A stretch of DNA of 64,000 nt from Wenyingzhuangia heitensis (GTDB lineage Bacteria > Bacteroidota > Bacteroidia > Flavobacteriales > Flavobacteriaceae). Within the stretch, counting starts at the first letter, position 1. Every line of letters starts with the position of its first letter. Shown piece by piece: positions 51,632 to 62,647 of the stretch. The notes beneath the pieces were generated by a model. The model saw only the letters and a program-made list of their open reading frames with translations. It had not been told where the DNA came from and did not search any database. A program made the position numbers and the translations under genes. Where the stretch lies: assembly GCF_011762155.1 (NCBI RefSeq), contig NZ_JAASQL010000002.1, forward strand, positions 186,001 to 250,000. The letters run 5' to 3'.

Positions 51632-52573
51632 ATGAAAGCAATAACAATAGCACAAGCAGGAGGTGTAGAAAACTTAATTTTAACTACCGTTGAAAAACCT
51701 ATTTTAAAGGAAAACGAGGTATTGGTTAAAACAAAAGCGATTAGCATTAATCCTGTAGATTATAAAATAAGAAGTGTAGAACCAGGATTGAACATGATGT
51801 ATGGAGAACAACGTCCAGTTATTTTAGGATGGGATATTTCTGGTACAGTATCGCAAATTGGTAATAAAGTAACAAAATTTAAAGTAGGAGATACCGTTTT
51901 TGGAATGGTTAATTTCCCTGGAAACGGAGCTGCATATGCAGAATATGTGGCTTCTCCAGAAGATCATTTAGCAAAAATGCCTAAAAACATTTCTTTTGAG
52001 GATGCTGCTGCGGCAACTTTAGCAGCTCTAACAGCTTTACAAGTTTTAGAAACAAGAATAAAAAAAGACGATCGTATTTTAATTCATGCTGGTTCTGGTG
52101 GTGTTGGTCATTTTTCCATTCAAATTGCTAAAGCTATGGGAGCTTATGTGATTACAACATCTTCCGCTAAAAACAAAGATTTAGTAATGGGATTTGGAGC
52201 AGATGAACATATAGATTACATAAAACAAAAATTTGAAGAAGTTGTGTCAGATTTAGATTTTGTTTTTGATATGTTTAACGGAGATATTCTATTAAAATCT
52301 ATAGATGTAGTAAAATCAGGAGGTACCATTATGTCTTTACCAGCACCAGATTTTTCAGATGAAATTACAACATTAGCTAAAGAACGAAATGTTAATATCA
52401 CCAATCTATTAGTGCAATCTAGTGCTAAAGACATGCATACTATAAGTAAAATGTTAGAAGAGGGTACACTTACATCTCATGTATCTGAAACTTTTTCTTT
52501 TGAAGATCTTAATAAAGCACATCAACACTTAGAAAGTGGAAGAACTGTGGGAAAAGTAATTGTTAAATTATAA
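51632..52573 (+). CDS. Zinc-independent medium-chain NADP-dependent oxidoreductase (quinone-reductase-like)
   Basis: A 313-residue medium-chain dehydrogenase/reductase. The N-terminal GroES-like domain reads KAISINPVDYKIRS and LGWDISGTVSQIG; the Rossmann domain has HAGSGGVGHFSIQIAKAMGA and a C-terminal EDLNKAHQHLESGRTVGKVIV. The catalytic zinc Cys/His residues of alcohol dehydrogenases are missing, so it fits the quinone oxidoreductase/alkenal reductase branch, acting in the cytoplasm on electrophilic substrates with NADPH. It heads an operon with a nitroreductase and ABM-SMP30 lipoprotein, divergent from hxlR. Confidence 0.92.
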   Translation: MKAITIAQAGGVENLILTTVEKPILKENEVLVKTKAISINPVDYKIRSVEPGLNMMYGEQRPVILGWDISGTVSQIGNKVTKFKVGDTVFGMVNFPGNGAAYAEYVASPEDHLAKMPKNISFEDAAAATLAALTALQVLETRIKKDDRILIHAGSGGVGHFSIQIAKAMGAYVITTSSAKNKDLVMGFGADEHIDYIKQKFEEVVSDLDFVFDMFNGDILLKSIDVVKSGGTIMSLPAPDFSDEITTLAKERNVNITNLLVQSSAKDMHTISKMLEEGTLTSHVSETFSFEDLNKAHQHLESGRTVGKVIVKL

Positions 52574-52584
52574 TAAAAAATAAA

Positions 52585-53238
52585 ATGGACATCATAGACG
52601 CATTAAAAAACCGCTATTCAGTAAAAAAGTTTGACCCTTCAAAAACAATTTCAGAAGAAGATTTCGAAAAAGTAAAAACCCTTTTACGTTTTAGCCCATC
52701 AAGTACCAACTTACAACCTTGGCACTTTACAATAGCACATACAAAAGAAGGAAAAGAACGCATTGCAAAAGGAACAGAAGGTTTTTATCATTTTAATACA
52801 CCTAAAGTAATGGATGCTTCTCATGTAATTGTGTTTTCTGCAAGATTAGATGCAGATGAAAACTATAGGACTAAGGTCTTAAACCAAGAAGACAAAGATG
52901 GTCGCTATGCAAAAGAAGAATTTAAAATAGGAGTAAAAGCGGGTAGAAAACTATTTGCAGACCTTCATAGATACGACCTTAAAGACTTACCACATTGGTT
53001 AGACAAACAAGTGTATTTAAATATGGGCGTTTTGCTACTTGGTGTTGCTGCTTTAGGTATTGATGCTGTGCCAATGGAAGGTGTAGATGTTAAAGCGTTA
53101 GATAAAGAATTTGGATTAAGAGAAAAAGGATACATGCCTTTAGCAGTAGTGTCTTTAGGTTATAAGGCTGAAGATGATTTTAATGCCAAAGTTCCTAAAT
53201 CACGTTTGCCAGAAGAAGATATTATAACATTCGTATAA
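52585..53238 (+). CDS. nfsB: NAD(P)H-dependent nitroreductase, NfsB-like
   Basis: A 217-residue FMN flavoenzyme closely similar to E. coli NfsB throughout: the start MDIIDALKNRYSVKKFDPSK, the FMN-binding FSPSSTNLQPWHF, the DASHVIVF strand, the NMGVLLLGVAALGIDAVPMEG signature and the C-terminal KSRLPEEDI. It reduces nitroaromatics and quinones by two-electron steps. Eleven bases separate it from the dehydrogenase gene. HxlR-family regulators controlling nitroreductases are well known, supporting the assignment of the operon to electrophile/quinone detoxification. Confidence 0.95.
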   Translation: MDIIDALKNRYSVKKFDPSKTISEEDFEKVKTLLRFSPSSTNLQPWHFTIAHTKEGKERIAKGTEGFYHFNTPKVMDASHVIVFSARLDADENYRTKVLNQEDKDGRYAKEEFKIGVKAGRKLFADLHRYDLKDLPHWLDKQVYLNMGVLLLGVAALGIDAVPMEGVDVKALDKEFGLREKGYMPLAVVSLGYKAEDDFNAKVPKSRLPEEDIITFV

Positions 53239-53268
53239 TTAAGTTTATACATTCTAAAAGTTTAAAAA

Positions 53269-54768
53269 ATGAAAAATATAGTTATTGCACTATGTAGTCT
53301 AGTGGCAGTTTTCGGCTGTACTAAAAAAGATGAAACCATTACGCAAATGGTGAAATTTACCGTAAAACCAGCATACGTACAAGAGTTTAGAAAAGCACAA
53401 GTTAACAGTTTAAATAACTCTTTAAAGGAAGAAGGGAATTTAGAAATGAAATTATACGGAGACGATAATAATCCAACTGTATTTTATGTGTTTTCTAAAT
53501 GGAAAAATGAAGAAGTATACGAATTGCATAAAGGTTTGCCGCATAGTAAAGAATTAGCACCTTTATTTAAAAATGCGTTGCAAGGTGCACCAGATATTTT
53601 ACGATTTAAAGATACAAAACCAGCTCATATAGATTCAAAACCTTTAATTTCTACAGGTAACGAGCAAGCAATCTTTATTTCTTTTAAGGTAAAAGAGGGC
53701 TATAGTGATCGTATTATAGCGCAATTTGAAAAACATACTACAAATTCTCGAAAAGAAGCAGGAAATGTATTTTTTGATTTCTATAAAGTAGTTGGACAAG
53801 AGAATGTATTTTACGCATATGAGAATTGGAAAAATTCGCCTGAAGTAATGGAGAATCATAGAGGGCAAGCTTATGTAAAAGAAACCATGACATTGTTAAA
53901 GGAAGCTGTTGATGGTAAATTAGAAGAAGGTATTGCAATGACAACGGAATATGATGAAAACACTTTGAATGAAAGCTATACGTTAGAAAAACTATGGGAA
54001 GTAGAAAATGTAGTTATGCCAGAATCTATGTTGTCTATTCCGAATCATGATTTTATTTATGTTTCTGTCATCAATACCTATCAAAAAGAAGGTTTTATCA
54101 GTAGATATACAAAAGAAGGAAAATTAGATACAGAAAAATGGGCAACCGGAATCAATATTCCAACAGGAATGGCTTTTTACAATGGAAACATTTACGTTGT
54201 AGATCAATCGCAAGTGCATGTTATAGATTTGGAAACTGGTAAAATGGTGAAAACAATTCCGTCTGAAGCAAAAACATTAAATGATATTACAATTGGTAAA
54301 GATGGTGTTGGTTATGTTTCAGATTTAGCAACAGGGCGTATTTTTAAATTGAAAGATGACAAATTAGCTCTTTGGTTACATTCAGGTCAATTTCCGGTAC
54401 CTAATGGTGTTTTAATAGATGGAAATCATTTAGTTGTAGGAAGTATAGGAGCTGAAATGTCGCCTAATTTAACACCAGCACAATACGGTTCTTTATTTAA
54501 AATTAATTTAGTTGATAAATCTGTTGAAGTTATAAAACTAGCTGAAAAAATGGGTGCTTTAGACGGTGTTGTTAAATTTAAAAACGGAATTATAGCAAGT
54601 GACCCAATGCACGGAAAAATATTTTATGTAACCAATTATAAAAAAGAATTAATTTGTGATTTTGCAGGTAGTAATGCAGACATAGGGATTGATGCTGATG
54701 CTCAAATATTATATGTTCCTAGTTTATTTCACAACAAAATTGGAGCTTATAAAATAGTTAAAAAGTAA
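53269..54768 (+). CDS. Lipoprotein with two ABM domains and an SMP-30-like propeller
   Basis: A 499-residue predicted lipoprotein (lipobox VFGC, Cys 17). Two ferredoxin-like ABM (antibiotic biosynthesis monooxygenase) domains follow, about 25-110 (QMVKFTVKPAYVQEFRKAQ...FYVFSKWKNEEVYELHKGL) and 123-215 (IFISFKVKEGYSDRIIAQF...FYAYENWKNSPEVMENHRG). The last ~270 residues form an SMP-30/gluconolactonase-like beta-propeller (IPTGMAFYNGNIYVVDQ, LNDITIGKDGVGYVSDLATGRIF, LPNGVLIDGNHLVVG-type strands). ABM proteins oxidise aromatics or bind small ligands without cofactor; the propeller may hydrolyse a lactone. It lies 30 bases after nfsB and ends before a hairpin. This domain mix is unusual. Confidence 0.87.
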   Translation: MKNIVIALCSLVAVFGCTKKDETITQMVKFTVKPAYVQEFRKAQVNSLNNSLKEEGNLEMKLYGDDNNPTVFYVFSKWKNEEVYELHKGLPHSKELAPLFKNALQGAPDILRFKDTKPAHIDSKPLISTGNEQAIFISFKVKEGYSDRIIAQFEKHTTNSRKEAGNVFFDFYKVVGQENVFYAYENWKNSPEVMENHRGQAYVKETMTLLKEAVDGKLEEGIAMTTEYDENTLNESYTLEKLWEVENVVMPESMLSIPNHDFIYVSVINTYQKEGFISRYTKEGKLDTEKWATGINIPTGMAFYNGNIYVVDQSQVHVIDLETGKMVKTIPSEAKTLNDITIGKDGVGYVSDLATGRIFKLKDDKLALWLHSGQFPVPNGVLIDGNHLVVGSIGAEMSPNLTPAQYGSLFKINLVDKSVEVIKLAEKMGALDGVVKFKNGIIASDPMHGKIFYVTNYKKELICDFAGSNADIGIDADAQILYVPSLFHNKIGAYKIVKK

Positions 54769-54783
54769 GATACTTATTTTTTT

Positions 54784-54830
54784 AAGACACCAATTGAGTT
54801 CATAATTAGTGTGAAATCAATTGGTGTCTT
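54784..54830 (+). terminator. Terminator of the detoxification operon
   Basis: Fourteen-base arms (54784-54797 and 54817-54830) beginning 16 bases past the stop and followed by a T-rich tract. The loop is long (19 bases). Confidence 0.78.
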
Positions 54831-54880
54831 TGCTTTTAAAAGAATGAACGTTTCAAAACAGGAAACAACAATACAGCCTT

Positions 54881-55602
54881 ATGTCAAATAAAAACCCACT
54901 AATTTTTAATAAAGAGATTACCAATAAAAACAAAGACCTTTTTTAGTAGATCAAGAAGAATATCCTTTTAAAAGTAATTGGTATGAGAAAGACGGTACTT
55001 CTATGCATTATATTGATGAAGGAAAAGGCATACCTATTGTATTAGCACACGGAAACCCAGAATGGTCATTTATATACAGAAATATTATAAAAGAGTTAGC
55101 TGGAGAAGCAAGGTTAATAGCTTATGATTTACCAGGTTTTGGATTTTCAGATACACCTAAAGATTTTGATTATACGCTACAAGAACATGCGAAATGGGTA
55201 AAATCTTTGGTGCTTGATCATTTAAAACTTGAAAAGTTTATTTTGGTGGTGCAAAATTGGGGAGGACCAACTGCATTGCATCTAGCTACAAACCATCCAA
55301 ATTGTATTTTAGGAACCGTTATTTCTAATACTTGGGCATGGAAAACGAATGCTGAATCAGAAAAATTTTCTAATTTCTTTAAATCAGAAGAAGCGAAAAG
55401 ACTTATTTATGAGGAAAATTATTTTGTAAGAACATTGCTTTTAAAAAGTATGAATAAAAAACCGGGTAATAATCAAACAATTATAGATGCTTACGAAATG
55501 GCGTTACCAACACCAGAATCTAGAAAAGGAACATTGATTTTTCCACAAAGTTTAAAAGTTTTTAACAAATGTTATTTATTGTCACTTCGAGTGTTTTCGT
55601 AA
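54881..55602 (+). pseudogene. Haloalkane-dehalogenase-like alpha/beta hydrolase, broken
   Basis: Three lesions mark decay. First, the N terminus starting at ATG 54881 (MSNKNPLIFNKEITNKNKDLF) meets a stop at 54944; adding one T to a run of six restores LVDQEEYPFKSNWYEKDGTS in the frame of the main body (from 54946; ORF from ATG 55003). Second, the nucleophile motif, VVQDWGG in haloalkane dehalogenases, reads VVQNWGG (Asn at 55255-55257). Third, the chain runs into repeat DNA at 55581 and stops at 55602, leaving ~235 residues, far short of the usual ~300, without the catalytic His. HGNPEWSFIYRN (oxyanion hole) and YDLPGFGFSDTP confirm the family. The end is encoded by repeat element A. Confidence 0.85.
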
Positions 55603-55855
55603 TGCAATGGAGAAAAAGTATCGAGAAGTATTTTTAAAGTGAAACCACCTGTTCTCGATACTTATTTTGTTTCTGTTTTACTACAGCAAAAATAAACTCG
55701 AACTGACAGGAATTGTCTAATTTGTTATTGTCATTTCGAGTTCATTACGGAATGCAATGGAGTAATGAGTATCGAGAAGTAATTTATACTAGTAAGTCCC
55801 GTTCTCGATACCTCTTTTACTTTCGTTTTACTACAGCAAAAAAACTCGAACTGAC
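55581..55855. repeat. Palindromic repeat dimer, copy 1 (units A 55581-55707 and B 55730-55855)
   Basis: Each unit of ~127 bases begins gtcaYttcgagt and ends actcgaactgac, an inverted terminal pair, and holds an inner inverted pair tatcgagaa/ttctcgata around a variable centre. Units A and B are clearly related but distinct (aatgcaatgg shared, centres different). The 22-base link between them contains aattgtctaatttgttatt. Folded, each unit gives a long double hairpin. It resembles a REP/MITE-like non-coding mobile element and lies at the broken end of the dehalogenase-like gene. Confidence 0.88.
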
Positions 55856-55879
55856 AGAATAGTTTTTTTAAGTGTAATT

Positions 55880-56153
55880 GTCGCTTCGAGTGTTTTCGTA
55901 ATGCAATGGAGAAAAAGTATCGAGAAGTATTTTTAAAGTGAAACCACCTGTTCTCGATACTTATTTTGTTTCTGTTTTACTACGGCAAAAGAAACTTGAA
56001 CTGACAGGAATTGTCTAATTTGTTATTGTCATTTCGAGTTCATTACGGAATGCAATGGAGTCATGAGTATCGAGAAGTAATTTATACTAGTAAGTCCCGT
56101 TCTCGATATTTATTTTGTTTTCGTTTCACTACAGCAAAAAAACTGGAACTGAC
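55880..56153. repeat. Palindromic repeat dimer, copy 2 (units A' 55880-56005 and B' 56028-56153)
   Basis: This is a near-identical direct copy of the preceding dimer (period 298-299 bases), with small changes in the inner tail (tacggcaaaagaaac, actggaac). The terminal actcgaactgac is decayed to acttgaactgac and actggaactgac. Order A-B-A'-B' points to duplication of the dimer as a whole. No gene lies in the 675 bases from 55603 to 56277; the last ~120 bases contain only the GH16 gene's terminator. Confidence 0.88.
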
Positions 56154-56213
56154 AAGATGTGTTTTGAATTAAGTATGCTCTTGGTAGTTTTAAACTACTT
56201 GCTTAAAAATAAA

Positions 56214-56252
56214 AAAACACCTATAAACTAAAATATAGTGTATAAGTGTTTT
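56214..56252 (-). terminator. Terminator of the GH16 gene
   Basis: Twelve-base arms (56214-56225 and 56241-56252) with one mismatch and T-rich exit on the minus strand, 26 bases past the stop. Confidence 0.7.
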
Positions 56253-56277
56253 AAAAAGTCAGAATATTAAAAACTGA

Positions 56278-57468
56278 TTATTTTACTAACGTTATTTGAT
56301 ATGTATAAGTTTCCTTTTTAGAAATTTTATGGTCTAATTTTACAAGCTGACTATTGTTTCCAAACCCTGCTAAAACTTTAAAGCTAGTGGTAGAAACTAC
56401 TTTATTGCTGGCATCTACTACTTTTAAAAGTGCCTTGGTGTTTTTGTTGGCTTTGTAAGTGTAAGATATTTCTATCTTTTTTCTACTCATCACCTTTGGA
56501 GTTTCAGTCAACTGAATTTCCTCTTTATAAATAGGAGCGTAGTTACTTGTGTAATTTTTGTCTACAGGTACTAATTCATAAGAACGAATCCAATTGTAAT
56601 AAGAGGTGTTAATTTTATCATTGTTTAGCTCTTCTATGGTAGGAATAGGCTGTACCCAGTTGTAAGTTTCTGTAACCATATTAATTTTCATAGATCTGTC
56701 AAAAGGTTTGTCTACCACTTCGGTACTAACTTTTACATCTCCCACAAAACGATTGTCTGCATAAAAAGAAACTTCGTTTGCATTTTTCCAATAAGCTCCA
56801 TAGGTATGAAAATCTTGCCAAGATTCTGAACTTAATTTGGCATTGCTCTTTTGCCCATTTCCTTCAATTGCATTGTTTCCTGCCGAATAAAATTTTTCTC
56901 TACCACCGTTACAATCAACATATCTGTAGTGGGTGTTAAAGTTCATTTGTGTTCTAAATTTATTAGTTCTGTTAAAAGTACCACCAATACTTTCTACAAT
57001 GTCTAGTTCTTGACTGTATTTGTCTTTAGCACAATTTTCTCCGTTACTTTTGTTGGTCACAAAATCTACAGGTTGTTTGCTGTTAGACATCCAAAAAGTG
57101 GTAGACATGTTTATTTTAGAAGCTTTAAAGTTTACTTCGTAATACCCAAAACTAGCGGTTTCTTTTTTACTTTGTACTGCACCACCTGCAATGGTATAAC
57201 CATTTTTTTCTTGGGGTAACATTCCGTTTTTAATTTGCATGTTTCCGTTGTTTACAGATACAGTGCTAGGATCAAACATGGCTGGTTTTCTTCCTTTCCA
57301 TCCGTGAAACGTATTGTTCCATTTGCTACGGTCTAATTCGGTTCCGTTAAATTCATCAGAATATTCTTGATTAATCACCCAACGATATCCTTTTTTAGGA
57401 GTAGGAGGGTCTGCAAATAAACTAGTAATGCTAAATAAAGAAAGTGTGATGCTTACAATTTTTTTCAT
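56278..57468 (-). CDS. GH16 family endo-hydrolase (agarase/porphyranase-like)
   Basis: A 396-residue secreted enzyme. A signal peptide ends near LFA (residue 19); the GH16 beta-jellyroll spans ~25-300. Entry strand YRWVINQEYSDEFNGTELDRSKW and catalytic motif QELDIVESIGG (Glu 154 nucleophile, Asp 156, Glu 159 acid/base) are complete. Gene neighbours (GH2, two sulfatases) and the sequence between strands suit beta-agarases or beta-porphyranases acting on red-algal galactans; laminarinase and kappa-carrageenase remain possible. The C-terminal ~90 residues (from IQLTETPKVMSRKK) form a separate beta-sandwich-like module with no type IX sorting tail visible. Confidence 0.88.
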   Translation of the reverse strand: MKKIVSITLSLFSITSLFADPPTPKKGYRWVINQEYSDEFNGTELDRSKWNNTFHGWKGRKPAMFDPSTVSVNNGNMQIKNGMLPQEKNGYTIAGGAVQSKKETASFGYYEVNFKASKINMSTTFWMSNSKQPVDFVTNKSNGENCAKDKYSQELDIVESIGGTFNRTNKFRTQMNFNTHYRYVDCNGGREKFYSAGNNAIEGNGQKSNAKLSSESWQDFHTYGAYWKNANEVSFYADNRFVGDVKVSTEVVDKPFDRSMKINMVTETYNWVQPIPTIEELNNDKINTSYYNWIRSYELVPVDKNYTSNYAPIYKEEIQLTETPKVMSRKKIEISYTYKANKNTKALLKVVDASNKVVSTTSFKVLAGFGNNSQLVKLDHKISKKETYTYQITLVK

Positions 57469-57576
57469 TGTTGATGTTTGTTTTGATTTTTTTACTAAAA
57501 TATAGATAAGACCATAGGTTTAGGAATACCGTTGTTTTAAAAAGTATTCCAAATGATTATTGATCTTATTATAAAC

Positions 57577-57616
57577 ACAAAAACCTCCTAAAATGTGAGT
57601 TTTAGGAGGTTTTTGT
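57577..57616 (-). terminator. Terminator of the GH2 gene
   Basis: Sixteen-base arms (57577-57592 and 57601-57616) with a short loop and T run on the minus strand, 15 bases beyond the GH2 stop at 57631. Confidence 0.88.
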
Positions 57617-57630
57617 AAAGTAATAGAAAG

Positions 57631-60906
<3,276 letters not shown>

Positions 60907-61001
60907 CTAAAATACTATATATATTGGCTCATAATTAAAACTGTTGATTAGATGTCTAGTTCAAATGTTTAATTGATGTCTTTAATTTTATCAAATTAAA
61001 A

Positions 61002-61029
61002 AATCCCTAAGTAATTACACTTAGGGATT
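61002..61029 (-). terminator. Terminator of the first sulfatase gene
   Basis: Eleven-base arms (61002-61012 and 61019-61029) and a T-rich exit on the minus strand, about 24 bases past the stop at 61053. Confidence 0.75.
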
Positions 61030-61052
61030 GAGTATTTTAGAGAATAATACGA

Positions 61053-62573
61053 TTATAAACTTTTATAAATTTCTGAAATATCTAAAGGATCGTTCATGTT
61101 TTTTTGCAACTCTAACAAGTCTTTAAATAGACTATTTACTTTTTCTTTATACTCAGCATTATTAGCTAAGTTGTTCATTTCTTCAGGATCTTTATTCATA
61201 TCAAAAAGTAAAACCTTTTTAATATCTGGATACACCAATAGTTTGTAACCGTTTTTACGAATCATTCTTTGTACACTTAAATACGCTCCGTAAATTTCTT
61301 TGTAATTACTTTCTTTTTTGGTTCCTTCTGCAATGTCTAAAAAGCTGTTAAAATCTATATAAGCAGGCTTTTCTACATTGGCAATGTCTAAAGTTGTAGC
61401 CATTACATCTTGTAAATAAACATCGGTATCTACTTTTTTGTTTTTAGGAATATTAGGTCCTAAAATAACCATTGGAGGTCTAATACTATGATCAAATAAA
61501 TTTTGTTTTCCAATTAAACCATGTCTACCCATAGCCAAACCATGATCTGCTGTAAAAATAATATAGGTGTTGTCTAGCTTTCCAGATTTTTTTAATGCTT
61601 CTAGAATTAATCCTATTTGAGCATCGGCATGTGTAATACTAGCATAGTATTCTTTAATATGAGTTTTTACAGCATATTCTGTTCTAGGAAAAGGAGCTAA
61701 GGCTTCGTCTCTTAGGTTATTTCCGTTCCCAATAGATTTTCTGTAAGGATATTCTGGTATAAAACTTTCTGGAACAGAAATATCGTTTACATTGTACATT
61801 TCTTGGTATTCTTTGGGAGCTTGTCTAGGATCGTGAGGGGCATTAAAAGCCAAATACATAAAGAATGGATTTTCTTTGGTTTTAGCAGTGTTAATAAACG
61901 CTATAGCATCATCTTTTACAACTTCACTCCAGTGTTTACCACCTTGCCAATAACCTCCAAATTTTGTGTCTGTTGGATCCCATGAATGATCATTTTCATC
62001 TTGTGGTCTATTGTATCCTACAGGCATTAAATCATCTGGGTTTGCTCCTTTTATTTTTGAAATAGAATCAAACTTAGCCACCATTTTAAAGTGATCCCAA
62101 GCATCTTTAGGCATTCCAGGACGTTCGTGTTGTACGTGGTTAAATACCTTTTTAGCAGGTGCATGTACGTGCCATTTTCCTGTCATATAGGTTTCATAAC
62201 CGCCAGACTCTAATAATTTAGCCCATGTTTTTGTAACGTTGTTTTCTTTATTAATTTTTTGGGTAAAGTCTTTAGCGTTCCAAACAAATCTACCTGTATT
62301 CATCATAGCTCTAGAAGCTAAACAAACAGCACCACTCCAAGATCCCATGTTGTAGGCATGTGTTAAAGTAGTTCCATTGTGAACCAATTTGTCCATGTTT
62401 GGAGTAATAATTTCGTTATTACCTAAAGCGTGAATAGAGGAGTAAGTTTGATCGTCAGTAAAAATAAAAACGATATTAGGTTTTCCTTTCTGTTCTTGTG
62501 TTTTTTGAGTTTTAGCACCACAACTAGCTAGTGTAATACTAAGTGTGATGAAAAGAAATCTTTTAAGAAACAT
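61053..62573 (-). CDS. S1 family sulfatase lipoprotein
   Basis: A 506-residue formylglycine-dependent sulfatase. The N terminus has a lipobox (LASC, Cys 18), so it is probably a periplasmic or surface lipoprotein. The formylglycine motif is CLASRAMMNTG with Cys 84 (C-x-A-S-R form). Metal and substrate residues appear in FIFTDDQTY, TGKWHVH, APHDPR and TADHGLAMGRHG. It should remove sulfate esters from algal galactans such as porphyran or agar precursors. The exact sulfatase subfamily cannot be set by eye. It lies between two hairpins and downstream of a second sulfatase gene. Confidence 0.93.
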   Translation of the reverse strand: MFLKRFLFITLSITLASCGAKTQKTQEQKGKPNIVFIFTDDQTYSSIHALGNNEIITPNMDKLVHNGTTLTHAYNMGSWSGAVCLASRAMMNTGRFVWNAKDFTQKINKENNVTKTWAKLLESGGYETYMTGKWHVHAPAKKVFNHVQHERPGMPKDAWDHFKMVAKFDSISKIKGANPDDLMPVGYNRPQDENDHSWDPTDTKFGGYWQGGKHWSEVVKDDAIAFINTAKTKENPFFMYLAFNAPHDPRQAPKEYQEMYNVNDISVPESFIPEYPYRKSIGNGNNLRDEALAPFPRTEYAVKTHIKEYYASITHADAQIGLILEALKKSGKLDNTYIIFTADHGLAMGRHGLIGKQNLFDHSIRPPMVILGPNIPKNKKVDTDVYLQDVMATTLDIANVEKPAYIDFNSFLDIAEGTKKESNYKEIYGAYLSVQRMIRKNGYKLLVYPDIKKVLLFDMNKDPEEMNNLANNAEYKEKVNSLFKDLLELQKNMNDPLDISEIYKSL

Positions 62574-62604
62574 AATTTTTTATATAATTAATTGTACAAA
62601 AAAA

Positions 62605-62638
62605 TAGAGCATCTTTTTCAATTTAGAATGATGCTCTA
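62605..62638 (-). terminator. Terminator of the second sulfatase gene
   Basis: Nine-base arms tagagcatc/gatgctcta (62605-62613 and 62630-62638), with A/T-rich flanks, ten bases past the stop codon at 62648. Confidence 0.68.
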
Positions 62639-62647
62639 AGCATTTTT

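Noticed and set aside
55581-56153. CRISPR array
   Set aside because: Units of ~127 bases with inner palindromes and no short repeats with unique spacers; no cas genes.
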